The notes under the pieces are model-generated. The model made no database searches, was not told the origin of the DNA, and saw only the letters and a list, made by a program, of their open reading frames with translations. Shown piece after piece: positions 6,545 through 14,545 of a stretch of DNA of 64,000 nucleotides. Source of the DNA: DASZFV01 sp036494575 (GTDB lineage: Bacteria; Myxococcota_A; Polyangia; Fen-1088); contig DASXOE010000020.1 of assembly GCA_036494575.1 (NCBI GenBank), positions 1 to 64,000 of the forward strand, written 5' to 3'. Position 1 is the first letter of the stretch; each line of letters begins with the position of its first letter. A program made the translations under genes and the position numbers.

Positions 6545-8896
6545 CTAGTGCGGCGCGATGGCGCCGACGTCGTGCGAACCGGCCGCGCGCGCCGCGCCTG
6601 TGAAGTCGGTCGTCACGGCGCCGATGCCCACCTTGCCGCCGCCAAGCGCCGGTGACCCAGCCATGGGCATGACCTTCGACCAGTCGTACACGAGCTTCTG
6701 CGCGATGGTCTGGGTGAGGTCGCTCGTGTCTTGCAGGAGGGCGTTGCCCTGAACGCTGTGCGCGTCCCAGTTCGGGTGAGCGATCTTCCAGACGGCGAAG
6801 CTCATGGCGGTGTCTGGTGAGTTGACCCAGGTCGCCGGTCCCGAATAGACGTTGTAGTCGTTGTCGATGCCGCGGCCGTCGGCGTCGGCCGCGCGCACGA
6901 ACCAATCCACCTGCGTCGCCGTCGCGAAGATGTTGTTCTGGAGGATGCTGTTCGTGCTCGGGTCGCCGCCCTCGGTGGGATCGATCTCGTGCTGCCAGAT
7001 GAAGGAGTGCTGCCCCGGGACGGCCTCGGCGCCGAGCACCCAGGTGTTGTTGGCGATCGCGCAGCTCTTGAGGCCGTGGCGGCTCGGCCCGGTGGTCCCG
7101 TCGTCGTAGTCGACGAAGCCGAACTTGCCCCCCATGAAGATGTTGTTCACGACCGTGATGTTGCCGAGGTGCGCCTGGTGATCGTACGAAGAGCCCGGCT
7201 CGTCACCCAGGTTGAGGTTGTTGGGGGTGATGCGCTTGCCCCAATCCTCGGAGTACCCCTTCGACGCCTCGAACAAACCGTCGAAGGTCTGGCTCTCGTC
7301 GCGCGGGTGCTGGAACACGAAGTTCTGTTCGAGCCGGACGTTCTGGACGTTGTTGAGATACAAGTTGACCGAGAAGTTGTCGAAGATGACGTTGTGGCGC
7401 ACCTCATCGTTCATGCTCGGCGCCCCCTGGATGTACGAGTCGCCCACGATGAGGCCCTCGCCGCCGTTCATGTAAATGACGTTCCCTTCCGCGAGCGCGT
7501 TGCTCTGCGTCGACCACTGGATGGCAGCCGGCCAGCCGCCCGTCGTGTTGGAGTTGTTGAAGCGCGGCCAGTTCTGGAGAACGTTCATCCACACCCGCGA
7601 GTTGGTGACCACGTTGCCGTCTCCCGGAGCGTTACCGGCCTGGCTGAAGAGGGCCGCCGTGCCGCCGTTGAACTTGAAGTCGCAGTGATCGAACGTCTGG
7701 CCGTTCGACTCGCTATAAACCCCCGACCACGAGCTGGCGCGGATGGTCAGGCCGACGAACTTGAAGTGGTCGTGGCCCTGCGCGAGGTAGATCAGCAGCC
7801 GGTGCCCCGCCGGGCCGTTGGCGCTGTTGAACAGCATCGAGATGTCGAAGGTGTTCGGATCGCCCGCGCCGAGCGTTCCTCCGAAGTCCGCGTACACCAT
7901 GCCGGCCGCGTCGTCGTAGTACCACTTGTTGCTGCCGTCCTTGATGTTGGCCTGGGTCTCGACGGGCGGCAGCGGCCCGTACGACGTGTAGAGCTGGCCG
8001 CCATCCGTGTTGCCCTGATTCGCCGTGTGGAAGACCTCCTTGAGGGCAGACTCGCCCTTGGGTCCGTTCACGTAGATGCCGAGCACGGGCTGGTTCGGCA
8101 TGATCTGCGCGAGCCCGGCCGTGGGCGTCTGCCAAACCGTCGTCTGGCCCTGGGCCGTGTAGCGCGTCCAGGTGTTGGGCTTCATGCCGCCGTCGAGAAT
8201 CGGCGCCCCGGTGCCGCGCCCATAGGAGCCGATCGTGATCGGCGCGCCGGCCTTGCCCGAGGGTCCGTTCGCCCAGGACACGTACTCGCGGTAGATGCCG
8301 CCGCCGAGCAAGATGGTGTCGCCGGCCTGGACGGCCGTCTTGAGGAAGGTCGCGGAGAGCGTCTTCTTCGCCGTCGCGAAGGTGGTGCCGTCGTTGCTGT
8401 CGTCGCCATGGACGGCGTCGGCGTACCAGGTCTTCGCGGGCGCCACGGCCTGGGCGACGTCTGGAATGGTTCCGTCGAACACCGGCCAGGGGAAGGTGAC
8501 GCCGCCCGGCGGGAACGTGCTCGTGCCCACCGCTGGAGGCGAAGTGACGACGGTCATGCCGGGGCTTCCGCCCATCGCGGACGGTGGAGTGCTGCTGGCG
8601 CCGGCCATGCCCGCAGTGATGGCGCCGGTCGTGCCCGCAGTGAGGGAGCCGGTCGCGCCCGCAGTGAGGGAGCCAGTCGTGCCCGCAGTGAGCGGCGAGG
8701 ATGATGATGTGGCGCCAGCGCCACCCGTGCCGGTCATCGGGACCGAACGGTCGACCATGTTGGGGCCTTGGGAGGACATGCCGCCGCCCGTCGGGAGCGG
8801 CGAGCTGCTGACGCCGCCAGGTTCGGAGATCTGCCCCTTGGCGCAGGCGCCGACCGCGATTACAGAGAAGAGGAAGACCGTGGACAGTTTTCGCAT
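6545..8896 (-). CDS. Right-handed parallel beta-helix lipoprotein
   Basis: 783 aa. The signal peptide (LSTVFLFSVIAVGACAKG) has a lipobox Cys near residue 18. A low-complexity linker (about 20-130) rich in Gly/Thr/Ser contains octapeptide repeats of TTGSLTAG type. The body begins with WYADAVHGDDSNDGTT, the usual opening of DUF1565/PbH1 beta-helix domains, followed by many Asn-ladder turns (VVTNSRVW, ALAEGNVIYMNGGEG, VNNIFMG, AIANNTWVLG). Such proteins are often polysaccharide lyases or surface carbohydrate-binding proteins. I see no diagnostic catalytic triad, so the substrate is unknown. It is likely outer-membrane anchored and surface exposed. Confidence 0.85.
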   Translation of the reverse strand: MRKLSTVFLFSVIAVGACAKGQISEPGGVSSSPLPTGGGMSSQGPNMVDRSVPMTGTGGAGATSSSSPLTAGTTGSLTAGATGSLTAGTTGAITAGMAGASSTPPSAMGGSPGMTVVTSPPAVGTSTFPPGGVTFPWPVFDGTIPDVAQAVAPAKTWYADAVHGDDSNDGTTFATAKKTLSATFLKTAVQAGDTILLGGGIYREYVSWANGPSGKAGAPITIGSYGRGTGAPILDGGMKPNTWTRYTAQGQTTVWQTPTAGLAQIMPNQPVLGIYVNGPKGESALKEVFHTANQGNTDGGQLYTSYGPLPPVETQANIKDGSNKWYYDDAAGMVYADFGGTLGAGDPNTFDISMLFNSANGPAGHRLLIYLAQGHDHFKFVGLTIRASSWSGVYSESNGQTFDHCDFKFNGGTAALFSQAGNAPGDGNVVTNSRVWMNVLQNWPRFNNSNTTGGWPAAIQWSTQSNALAEGNVIYMNGGEGLIVGDSYIQGAPSMNDEVRHNVIFDNFSVNLYLNNVQNVRLEQNFVFQHPRDESQTFDGLFEASKGYSEDWGKRITPNNLNLGDEPGSSYDHQAHLGNITVVNNIFMGGKFGFVDYDDGTTGPSRHGLKSCAIANNTWVLGAEAVPGQHSFIWQHEIDPTEGGDPSTNSILQNNIFATATQVDWFVRAADADGRGIDNDYNVYSGPATWVNSPDTAMSFAVWKIAHPNWDAHSVQGNALLQDTSDLTQTIAQKLVYDWSKVMPMAGSPALGGGKVGIGAVTTDFTGAARAAGSHDVGAIAPH
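8607..8702. repeat. 24-bp tandem repeat inside the beta-helix lipoprotein gene
   Basis: About four 24-bp units (8607-8630, 8631-8654, 8655-8678, partial from 8679) based on gtgcccgcagtgagggagcc. The unit is a multiple of three, so copy-number change would lengthen or shorten the Thr/Gly linker by eight residues without breaking the frame. Confidence 0.85.
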
Positions 8897-8902
8897 CGGG
8901 CT

Positions 8903-8908
8903 AGGGTA
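8903..8908 (-). promoter_or_regulatory. TANNNT -10-like hexamer, leaderless arrangement
   Basis: On the minus strand TACCCT is followed by 6 nt and then the ATG of the beta-helix lipoprotein at 8896. No good -35 match was seen. The spacing would place the transcript start at the start codon. Confidence 0.35.
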
Positions 8909-9080
8909 GCTTGCTGTGTCGCGGCGGGCACCAGTTAACTGCTTGTCCTACATAGGGTTTTTCACAAATTCGCGTAATAATTGATGAAATTTTAAACGCA
9001 ATGCGTCCTCCTGGGACCTGCCCATAATTCGCGAATATTATTAATATATTAGGCGGCACTCGCGCCTCGCATTTCGGGGA

Positions 9081-9104
9081 TGTTTCCGAGCCGATTCGGA
9101 AACA
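9081..9104. repeat. Perfect 9-bp stem hairpin
   Basis: TGTTTCCGA (9081-9089) and TCGGAAACA (9096-9104) are exact reverse complements with a 6-nt loop. There is no T-tract on either side, so it is as likely a dimeric operator or RNA structure as a terminator. Confidence 0.55.
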
Positions 9105-9342
9105 CTTGAGCTCGCCCTAGCGGCTAACGTCGGTGCCGCGAAGACCTCTTCGGACGCGCGCGAATTCGACGCGCGGGTGACCGAACGGGACCCGCTGGAA
9201 ACGCTCGTAGAACAGGTAATGCGCTCGGCACGATCGCTCGAGCAGCGCGCGCTTCTGTCCACTCGTCTGCGGACGACGCCACCGCTTGCTCGTCACCGTT
9301 CGTCGTCGGAAATTCGTAGGAACGGACGCGCGTCGATTGGCG

Positions 9343-9348
9343 TACTAT
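9343..9348 (+). promoter_or_regulatory. TANNNT -10-like hexamer, leaderless arrangement
   Basis: TACTAT, the best -10 match in the set, lies 7 nt before the ATG at 9356. No clear ribosome-binding site sits in that 7-nt space, which fits a leaderless transcript. Confidence 0.45.
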
Positions 9349-9355
9349 CCCGTCG

Positions 9356-9964
9356 ATGTCCATCAAGGAAGCGGTCGAAGACTTCACTCAACGCCTGCGC
9401 GCGCTCCTCGAGGGCCAGGCCATGGAACGCGCCAAGGCAGCTGTTCTGGACGCGTTTGGTCTCGACGCGCCGAAGCGGAGAGGCCGCCCACCCAAGGCGC
9501 TGAGCGCATCCTCGGTTTCCACCAAGGACGTGGGCGCAAAAGCGAGCACCAAGCGCCGCAAACCGCGAAAGAAGCCGCCGCTCCAACTTTGCCCGGTCCC
9601 GGGCTGCAAGAACCCCGCGGCGCCGATCTTCGGCATGGTCTGCGCGACTCACAAGAACGTCGCGAAGAGTAAGATCCGGAAGTACCGCGAGGCCCGGAAG
9701 GCCAAGAAGATGGGTCTGCCGGTCGCGAAGGCGAAGCCGGCGAAGCGGAAAAAAGCGTCCAAGCGGAAGCTGGCCAAGGCGAGCGCGGCGAAGGCGGTCG
9801 CCGTCAAGACAAAGGCCAAGCGAACGAAGTCTGGTCCGAAGAGGATGGCGAAGCGCTCGCCCCCGAAGACCAGATCGAAGACCGTCTCGGCAGCCGTCGC
9901 CAAACCGGTTCCGATGGCGGCGCCCAGCGTCGCCGCTCCTGCGCCCACGCCGCTGCCCGCGTAG
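9356..9964 (+). CDS. Histone H1-like DNA-binding protein with AT-hook and zinc-binding motif
   Basis: 202 aa. Residues 1-35 form an amphipathic helix segment (EAVEDFTQRLRALLEG). Next is an AT-hook core, KRRGRPPKA (about 40-48), a short basic linker, and a Cys/His cluster (LCPVPGCK...VCATHK, about 78-100) with the C-x4-C-x11-C-x2-H spacing of a small zinc-binding fold. The C-terminal half is a Lys/Ala/Pro-rich tail (KAKPAKRKKASKRKLAKA and similar), like eukaryotic H1 and bacterial H1-like proteins. It probably binds DNA non-specifically and compacts the nucleoid or regulates transcription. The AT-hook is suggestive given the AT-rich island just upstream. Confidence 0.8.
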   Translation: MSIKEAVEDFTQRLRALLEGQAMERAKAAVLDAFGLDAPKRRGRPPKALSASSVSTKDVGAKASTKRRKPRKKPPLQLCPVPGCKNPAAPIFGMVCATHKNVAKSKIRKYREARKAKKMGLPVAKAKPAKRKKASKRKLAKASAAKAVAVKTKAKRTKSGPKRMAKRSPPKTRSKTVSAAVAKPVPMAAPSVAAPAPTPLPA

Positions 9965-9980
9965 CGCCTGGGACGTCGAC

Positions 9981-10196
9981 TCAGAACCGGCGGTCGGTCG
10001 CCCGCGCTGGCGGCGCGAGGTCGGTGCGCCCGCCTTTGGCCACAGCCAATGTCTTGCAAGCCGGACAAAGGTGCGACCCCCGCTTGCTGTCGTCGGGCAG
10101 CTTGCTGAAATAGAGGCCAGCCACCTTGGCCCCGCATAGCCCGACGGGGGACGGCGCTGCCCGCCCGTGCCCCGTCGACATCACATGGAGCATCAT
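9981..10196 (-). CDS. Small putative zinc-binding protein
   Basis: About 71 aa from ATG at 10196 (or 10193); a TTG at 10220 would add 8 residues. GGAGG lies directly upstream of the tandem ATGs. The sequence has MLHVMSTGHGRAAPSP, then LCGAKVAG and, after about 20 residues, SHLCPACKTLA. One Cys plus a CPxC pair and His residues resemble short zinc-finger-like proteins common in GC-rich bacteria. No function is known. It is convergent with the H1-like gene (16-bp gap). Existence is moderately supported by the motif and the ribosome site. Confidence 0.5.
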   Translation of the reverse strand: MMLHVMSTGHGRAAPSPVGLCGAKVAGLYFSKLPDDSKRGSHLCPACKTLAVAKGGRTDLAPPARATDRRF

Positions 10197-10263
10197 GCCT
10201 CCGACTATGACCGGGCCCAAGTCGGGGTCGTGTAACGACTTCGTGGATTCTTGGGAACGCAGG

Positions 10264-10608
10264 TCAGGCCGTCGACGCGCCGAGCGAGGACCGAACGCCG
10301 GCCCGACGGCCCGCCGGCCGCCAATGGCCTCCGAGCTTCTTCATCGCGCGCGAATAGATGACCCGAACGGTGGAGTCCGCGATTTCGAGATCGAACGCGA
10401 CCTCCTTTCGCGTCTTGCCGTCGATGATCATCGAGAGGATCTGTCGCTCGCGCGGGCTGAGCGGCCTTCCGACCCGGCGCGCTGCTGAGCACGACCACCC
10501 CCGGGACGCGACGAATTCGTCCACCGGCGCGAGGGCCTCCTGCGCCTCGCTCGTGCGAACCTGATTGAAGGAGTCGAAACCACCGCTCTCGAATGCGTGA
10601 GTCGCCAT
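10264..10608 (-). CDS. LuxR-type helix-turn-helix regulator
   Basis: 114 aa. The C-terminal half is a LuxR/GerE helix-turn-helix: LSPRERQILSMIIDGKTRKE, then VAFDLEIADSTVRVIYSRAM. The N-terminal ~45 residues are not a receiver domain; there is no phospho-acceptor Asp motif, so it is a stand-alone DNA-binding protein, perhaps controlled by its level or a partner. A strong ribosome site (AGGGGGG) precedes the ATG at 10608. It lies upstream of, and in the same direction as, the small zinc-binding gene, but targets cannot be deduced. It is divergent from the SDR gene across about 260 bp. Confidence 0.8.
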   Translation of the reverse strand: MATHAFESGGFDSFNQVRTSEAQEALAPVDEFVASRGWSCSAARRVGRPLSPRERQILSMIIDGKTRKEVAFDLEIADSTVRVIYSRAMKKLGGHWRPAGRRAGVRSSLGASTA

Positions 10609-10868
10609 TGTTCCCCCCTGGGGAACGCTTCAGCAAGAGGCGGGCCGAATGGAAACGCCGGAGTTTCTGGCGGAGCGCGGCGCCCTCATCGGACAGATTG
10701 TGCAAGTCGGCCGGACAGACTGTTCACCCAAGGGTGCGAGGATTCGAAACGACGATCCCGCCTGCGGCGCGGCCGCGGAGCCCCCGTGGCATGGGACTCG
10801 CGATCGTCGACGTCGGCGGGGGCGATTGATGTAACATTCGGCCTCGCGCGCCTCACCAGCGGCGAGAG

Positions 10869-11618
10869 ATGAAACTTTCCGGCAAGTCGGTTCTCGTGAC
10901 GGGCGGCGCCTCGGGCATTGGCCAGGCCATCGCGCTGGCTTGCGCTTCCGAGGGCGCCGACGTGGCGATCACCTACGCGACGAGCGATCCCGCGGAGACC
11001 ACCCGGCGCATCCAGGCGGCGGGCGGCAAGGCGCTCGCGCTCGAGGCCGATCTTCGCCGCGAGGGGGACTGCGAGAGCGTCGTCAAGAAGACTCTGTCCA
11101 CCTTCGGGGATCTCGACGTCCTCGTCGCGAACGCGGGCGGGCTGGTCAAGCGCAGCCGCGCCGTCGAGACGTCGCTCGAGGTCTGGAACGAGGCCCTCGC
11201 GCTCAACGTCACGAGCACCTTCCTGTGCTGCCGCGCCGCCCTCCGCCACATGGAGCCACATCGGAAGGGCAACCTCATCCTCGTGAGCTCGCTCGCCGCT
11301 CACGACGGCGGCGGCTTCGGCGCGAGCCACTACGCCGCGGCGAAGGGAGCCATCCTGACCTACACCCGCGCGCTCGCCAAGGAGGTCGGCCCCCTCGGCA
11401 TCCGCGTCAACGGCCTCGCGCCCGGTCTCATCGCGACGCGCTTCCACGACACCTTCACGCCCGCCGAGGCCCGCAAGGCCACCGTCGAGCGCACGCCCTT
11501 GCGTCGCGAGGGAACGCCCTGGGACGTGGCCGCCGCCGCGCTCTTCCTCGCGAGCGACGCGTCGTCGTTCCTCACAGGTGAGACCATCGAAGTGAACGGT
11601 GGCCTCGGCCTTTATTGA
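10869..11618 (+). CDS. Short-chain dehydrogenase/reductase (FabG-like)
   Basis: 249 aa, the usual length of classical SDRs. The NAD(P)-binding motif TGGASGIG is at about residues 11-18, NAGG near 93, the catalytic Ser in SSLAAHDGG near 138, and YAAAK supplies Tyr and Lys near 151-155. The C-terminus ends GETIEVNGGLGLY, matching the typical FabG ending (G..i.vdGG). The likely reaction is NAD(P)H-dependent reduction of a ketone or the reverse; 3-oxoacyl-ACP reductase or a sugar/alcohol dehydrogenase are both possible. A TAACAT hexamer at 10832-10837 may be the -10 of its promoter. Confidence 0.85.
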   Translation: MKLSGKSVLVTGGASGIGQAIALACASEGADVAITYATSDPAETTRRIQAAGGKALALEADLRREGDCESVVKKTLSTFGDLDVLVANAGGLVKRSRAVETSLEVWNEALALNVTSTFLCCRAALRHMEPHRKGNLILVSSLAAHDGGGFGASHYAAAKGAILTYTRALAKEVGPLGIRVNGLAPGLIATRFHDTFTPAEARKATVERTPLRREGTPWDVAAAALFLASDASSFLTGETIEVNGGLGLY

Positions 11619-11669
11619 TCGGGGGGGACCGCCCGGCGGCCGACCGCCTCTGCGTACCCCCCCGCCTCC

Positions 11670-11702
11670 GCTGGTCGCCGCGGCGAAGCCGCGTCGACCA
11701 GC
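11670..11702. terminator. Bidirectional hairpin terminator candidate
   Basis: A 15-bp stem with one mismatch (11670-11684 with 11688-11702) encloses a 3-nt GAA loop. It sits between the convergent SDR and peptidase genes, as expected for a shared terminator. No T-tract is present, which is common in GC-rich genomes. Confidence 0.65.
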
Positions 11703-11714
11703 CCCAACCTCTCG

Positions 11715-13058
11715 CTAGCCGAGGTGGCGGTGGACCTCGAGGCGGGCGTGGCGGCGGACGCGGCGCGCGCGCGCGAGGCGCTGGTGCCGCTCGGCCATCG
11801 CGAGCTCGTGCGTGATGGTCCGGTCGGGCGGCAGCACGAAGGCCGCGAGGAAGCGCACAGGATCCTCGAGCTCGCCGTCGCGGTGCACCTCGAAGTGCAG
11901 GTGACTTCCCGAGACCTTGATCCCAGTGCGGCCGACCGTGCCGATGACGTCGCCGGCCTTGACGGTCTGACCGGCGACGACGCGGAAGCCCGTGAGGTGG
12001 AAGTAGCCGCTGCGAATGCCGTCCGCGTGCATGATGCGCACGAAGAAGCCGCCCGGACCCATCGTGCGAGCGCGGAAGCGGCGCAATTGCCGCGGCAGGA
12101 GCGGCCGCGCCGGAATCTGCCCCGGCAGGTCCAGGCCCGCGAACTGCACGACGCCGTCGGCGACGGCGCGCACCGGCTCGCCAACGGTGGCGTCGATGTC
12201 GAGCCCGCGGTGCGCGCGCTCACCACCGTCGCGGTCGGCGCCCGGCCCGCTCGTGCCGAGGCGCGTGCCGCCCTCGAGCGGCGACACGATGTCGAGCCCG
12301 AGCGACGAGGGCCGCACGACGAGCGGCGCGCCCGCGTAGAGATCGAGGAGGCGCCGGCGCGCCACGAGCGTGCGGTCCTCGGCGGTCGCGCTCCAGACGC
12401 GATCGCCCCACACGAAGTGCGCGACGGCCGTGCGGTGAGGTGTGCTGCCCGAGGCCGCGTCCATGGCGCCGTGCTCGGCGGCCCACATCTCGAGCAGCTG
12501 CGCGCCGGCGCGCAGATTGGCGGCCGGCTCGAGCAGGCGGTCCTCGTCGAGCGCCTCGCGCGCGAACGGCAGGTGCGCGTCGCGCGCGAACATCCGGGGT
12601 TGGATCTGGAGCAGACCGACCCCCGTCGGCGTCACGAGGCCCGGGCGGCAGCGGCTCTCGCGGTAGACCAGCGCCGCGAGCAGGAACGCGTCGACGTGCG
12701 TCTCGGCAGAGGCTGAGCGCACGAGGCGGGCGACCTCGGGCAGCCCCGCGCTGGGCGCGACCTCGCCGCAGAGCGCGACGACGGCCGCCTCGAAGCGCGC
12801 CGCATCGACGGGCCCCGTGACGGCTGGCGGCTCCGCGGGCCAACCCGCCGGATCGCGCAGCTCGTGGATGCCGCGCTTGAGCGGTCCCGCCGTGTGCCGC
12901 TGGCGCTGTCCGTCGACGAAGGCCGGCGCCGACGCCGGCAGCGGCGGGCGCGCCGCGGCGCCTTGATCGCTCTGAGCTGCCGGCTGGTCGCCGTCGATTG
13001 CGGGGCCGCCGACGAGCTCGGCGGCGAGGAGGGCCATGGGCAGGAGCGCGAACGTCAC
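11715..13058 (-). CDS. Exported lytic transglycosylase-like / M23 metallopeptidase fusion
   Basis: About 447 aa from GTG at 13058. A signal-like hydrophobic start (FALLPMALLAAELVGG) is followed by a Gln/Pro-rich linker. The first domain resembles SLT lytic transglycosylases: ALVYRESRCRPGLVTPTGVG with the catalytic Glu in YRES, then LLQIQPRMF. The second is an M23/LytM endopeptidase with zinc motifs HRGLD (HxxxD) and GSHLHFEV (HxH). It would cut both the glycan strands and the peptide cross-links of peptidoglycan. Upstream codons in the same frame extend across the divergent gene and are rejected. Both domains appear to keep their catalytic residues. Confidence 0.85.
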   Translation of the reverse strand: MTFALLPMALLAAELVGGPAIDGDQPAAQSDQGAAARPPLPASAPAFVDGQRQRHTAGPLKRGIHELRDPAGWPAEPPAVTGPVDAARFEAAVVALCGEVAPSAGLPEVARLVRSASAETHVDAFLLAALVYRESRCRPGLVTPTGVGLLQIQPRMFARDAHLPFAREALDEDRLLEPAANLRAGAQLLEMWAAEHGAMDAASGSTPHRTAVAHFVWGDRVWSATAEDRTLVARRRLLDLYAGAPLVVRPSSLGLDIVSPLEGGTRLGTSGPGADRDGGERAHRGLDIDATVGEPVRAVADGVVQFAGLDLPGQIPARPLLPRQLRRFRARTMGPGGFFVRIMHADGIRSGYFHLTGFRVVAGQTVKAGDVIGTVGRTGIKVSGSHLHFEVHRDGELEDPVRFLAAFVLPPDRTITHELAMAERHQRLARARRVRRHARLEVHRHLG

Positions 13059-13185
13059 GGGTCGGCTCCCACTCCCATCGGAGCCTCGCCGCGGATCTGT
13101 AGAAAATCGGCGGCTTAGCCGGGTGACCGCTTTACGAATGGCGCGGAGGGCTCGCCTTCCGTAACCTACCGCGCCACACAACCAC

Positions 13186-14523
13186 ATGACCGAAACCACA
13201 GATCCCGAGACCCAACCAGACCCTCCGGCCGGTCCCCATCCGGGCATCGAGCAGCTCCGCCGGGCGCTGCGCGAGGTGGAGAGCCGCGACCTCGACCCGC
13301 TCACGGCGCCGTGGAGCGAGATCGAGCCTGGCGTCGCCAAGTTGCTGGGAGGCCCGTTCTCGCCCGAGCGGCAAGAGCACGCCGCCCTCGCCTTCCTCGT
13401 GGCGGCGGCCTTCGGCGAGCGCATCTGTCGCGACCTCGGAGGCTTCTGGTTCCCGAACCGCGCGACGCCCGACGGCGCCGCCGTGGGGTTCGCCGAGGCC
13501 TCGGTGATGCTGTCTCCGCTCGAGGTCGTCCTGCAGGCGCTCGCGCGCTCGCGGCTGACGCTGCTCGACGACGTCGCGACGGATCTGCGCGCGACCATCG
13601 AGAGGGCGCGCGCCGCGGCGGCGCTCGACCTCGGCGCCCCGCGGCTCGGCCCGGAAGACTACCGGCGCATGTTCGACCCTGGCTTCGTCCAGCTCGCGTG
13701 CCTCGACCTCGGCAAGGTGCGCGCCGCGCTCGCGCGCACGCCGCCCGAGGCCGCGCGTGAGGTCGAGGAGGCCCTCGGCCGCCTCCCGCCCGCCGTGCCC
13801 GCCAACGTGCGGGCGTCGATCCGCGATCAGATCGCGGGCTCGTTGCGCCAGCTCCCCGCCGACGGTTCGCTCTCGTCGCGCGCGCGCGTGGCCTCGCCGC
13901 TGGTCGAGCTGCTTGCGCTGCTCGAGGGCGCCACCGAGACGACGCGCTTCGCGCCCGCCGAGCTTTGGCAGCACGTGCTCTTGCCGCTCTTGCACATCGG
14001 GCCCGCCGAGACGTTCCCGCCGCTCGACGAGGACGAACGAGCGGCGCTGCGCGAAGGCGCCGATCCCCTCGTGATCTATGTCGACACGGTCCCGTTCCGC
14101 ACGCCCTCCGAGGACGAGGACGGCCTGCTGGGCGTCTTCCCACCCGAGGCGCTGGGGGTCATCGATCCGTGCTTCGCGGGCCTGCCGACGATTCGCACGC
14201 TCGTCGCGCCCGCGGCCCCGCTCGCAGCCCTCACGGCCGGGTTCGATCGGGCTGCGCTGCGCGCCTCGGTCGAAAGGTTCACGCAGAAGGCCCTCGGCGA
14301 GGCGCAGGCGGGCGAGGCCGCGCCGAGCGGCGAATCGGCGCTGCTGCCGATCGCCCTCGAGCTGCTCGACGAGCTCTCGCGCGTCCTGGGAGCCGTCGCC
14401 GAGGCGCCCGCGGGCGAGCGCGTGCTGTGCATCCGGCGCGCGCCTGAGGCCGAGGCCGCCTCGGATGGAGCGCTCCAGGAGCTGCGGCGCGCCATGCAGG
14501 GCTCGCGCATCATCCTCGCCTGA
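13186..14523 (+). CDS. Conserved-looking protein of unknown function
   Basis: 445 aa, soluble, without a signal peptide or membrane segments. It is rich in Ala, Leu, Glu and Pro and probably mostly helical. Recognisable stretches include GERICRDLGGFWFPNR near residue 83 and VMLSPLEVVLQAL near 107, then QHVLLPLLHIGPAETFPPL near 263, but I cannot tie them to a family. Codon pattern and reading-frame length support a real gene. It lies 22 bp upstream of prfC and probably shares its transcript, but nothing points to a role in translation. A TAACCT hexamer at 13162-13167 may belong to its promoter. Confidence 0.7.
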   Translation: MTETTDPETQPDPPAGPHPGIEQLRRALREVESRDLDPLTAPWSEIEPGVAKLLGGPFSPERQEHAALAFLVAAAFGERICRDLGGFWFPNRATPDGAAVGFAEASVMLSPLEVVLQALARSRLTLLDDVATDLRATIERARAAAALDLGAPRLGPEDYRRMFDPGFVQLACLDLGKVRAALARTPPEAAREVEEALGRLPPAVPANVRASIRDQIAGSLRQLPADGSLSSRARVASPLVELLALLEGATETTRFAPAELWQHVLLPLLHIGPAETFPPLDEDERAALREGADPLVIYVDTVPFRTPSEDEDGLLGVFPPEALGVIDPCFAGLPTIRTLVAPAAPLAALTAGFDRAALRASVERFTQKALGEAQAGEAAPSGESALLPIALELLDELSRVLGAVAEAPAGERVLCIRRAPEAEAASDGALQELRRAMQGSRIILA

Positions 14524-14545
14524 CGCATCATCGGACGGATCGGCA

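Larger units (their letters stand above)
8897..9355. other. 459-bp divergent intergenic region with an AT-rich island
   Basis: It lies between the divergent beta-helix and H1-like genes. About 8935-9052 is much richer in A and T than any other part of the window, with long runs such as AATAATTGATGAAATTTTAA. AATTCGCG occurs twice (8967-8974 and 9026-9033), the second inside the perfect palindrome ATTCGCGAAT (9027-9036). A strong hairpin lies at 9081-9104. A plus-strand frame through 9105-9300 reads somewhat like protein (around VTERDPLETLVEQVMRSA, GTG at 9177), but it runs out of frame into the next gene and may be a remnant or chance. Confidence 0.6.

Noticed and set aside
6012..6548. Plus-strand frame ending just before the beta-helix gene's stop
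   Set aside because: Mostly antisense to the universal stress protein; the remaining part is Arg-rich with no motif.
9041..9262. Short minus-strand frame in the 8897-9355 gap
   Set aside because: Ser/Arg-rich translation without a ribosome site or motif; it runs across the hairpin and the AT-rich island.
10720..10780. TTCGAATCC-like T-loop sequence suggesting a tRNA
   Set aside because: The flanking bases do not pair as a T-arm on either strand and no D-arm, anticodon arm or acceptor stem can be drawn.
12864..13598. N-terminal extension of the transglycosylase/M23 protein back to 13598
   Set aside because: The extension overlaps the divergent gene antisense, and a good signal peptide begins at the GTG at 13058.
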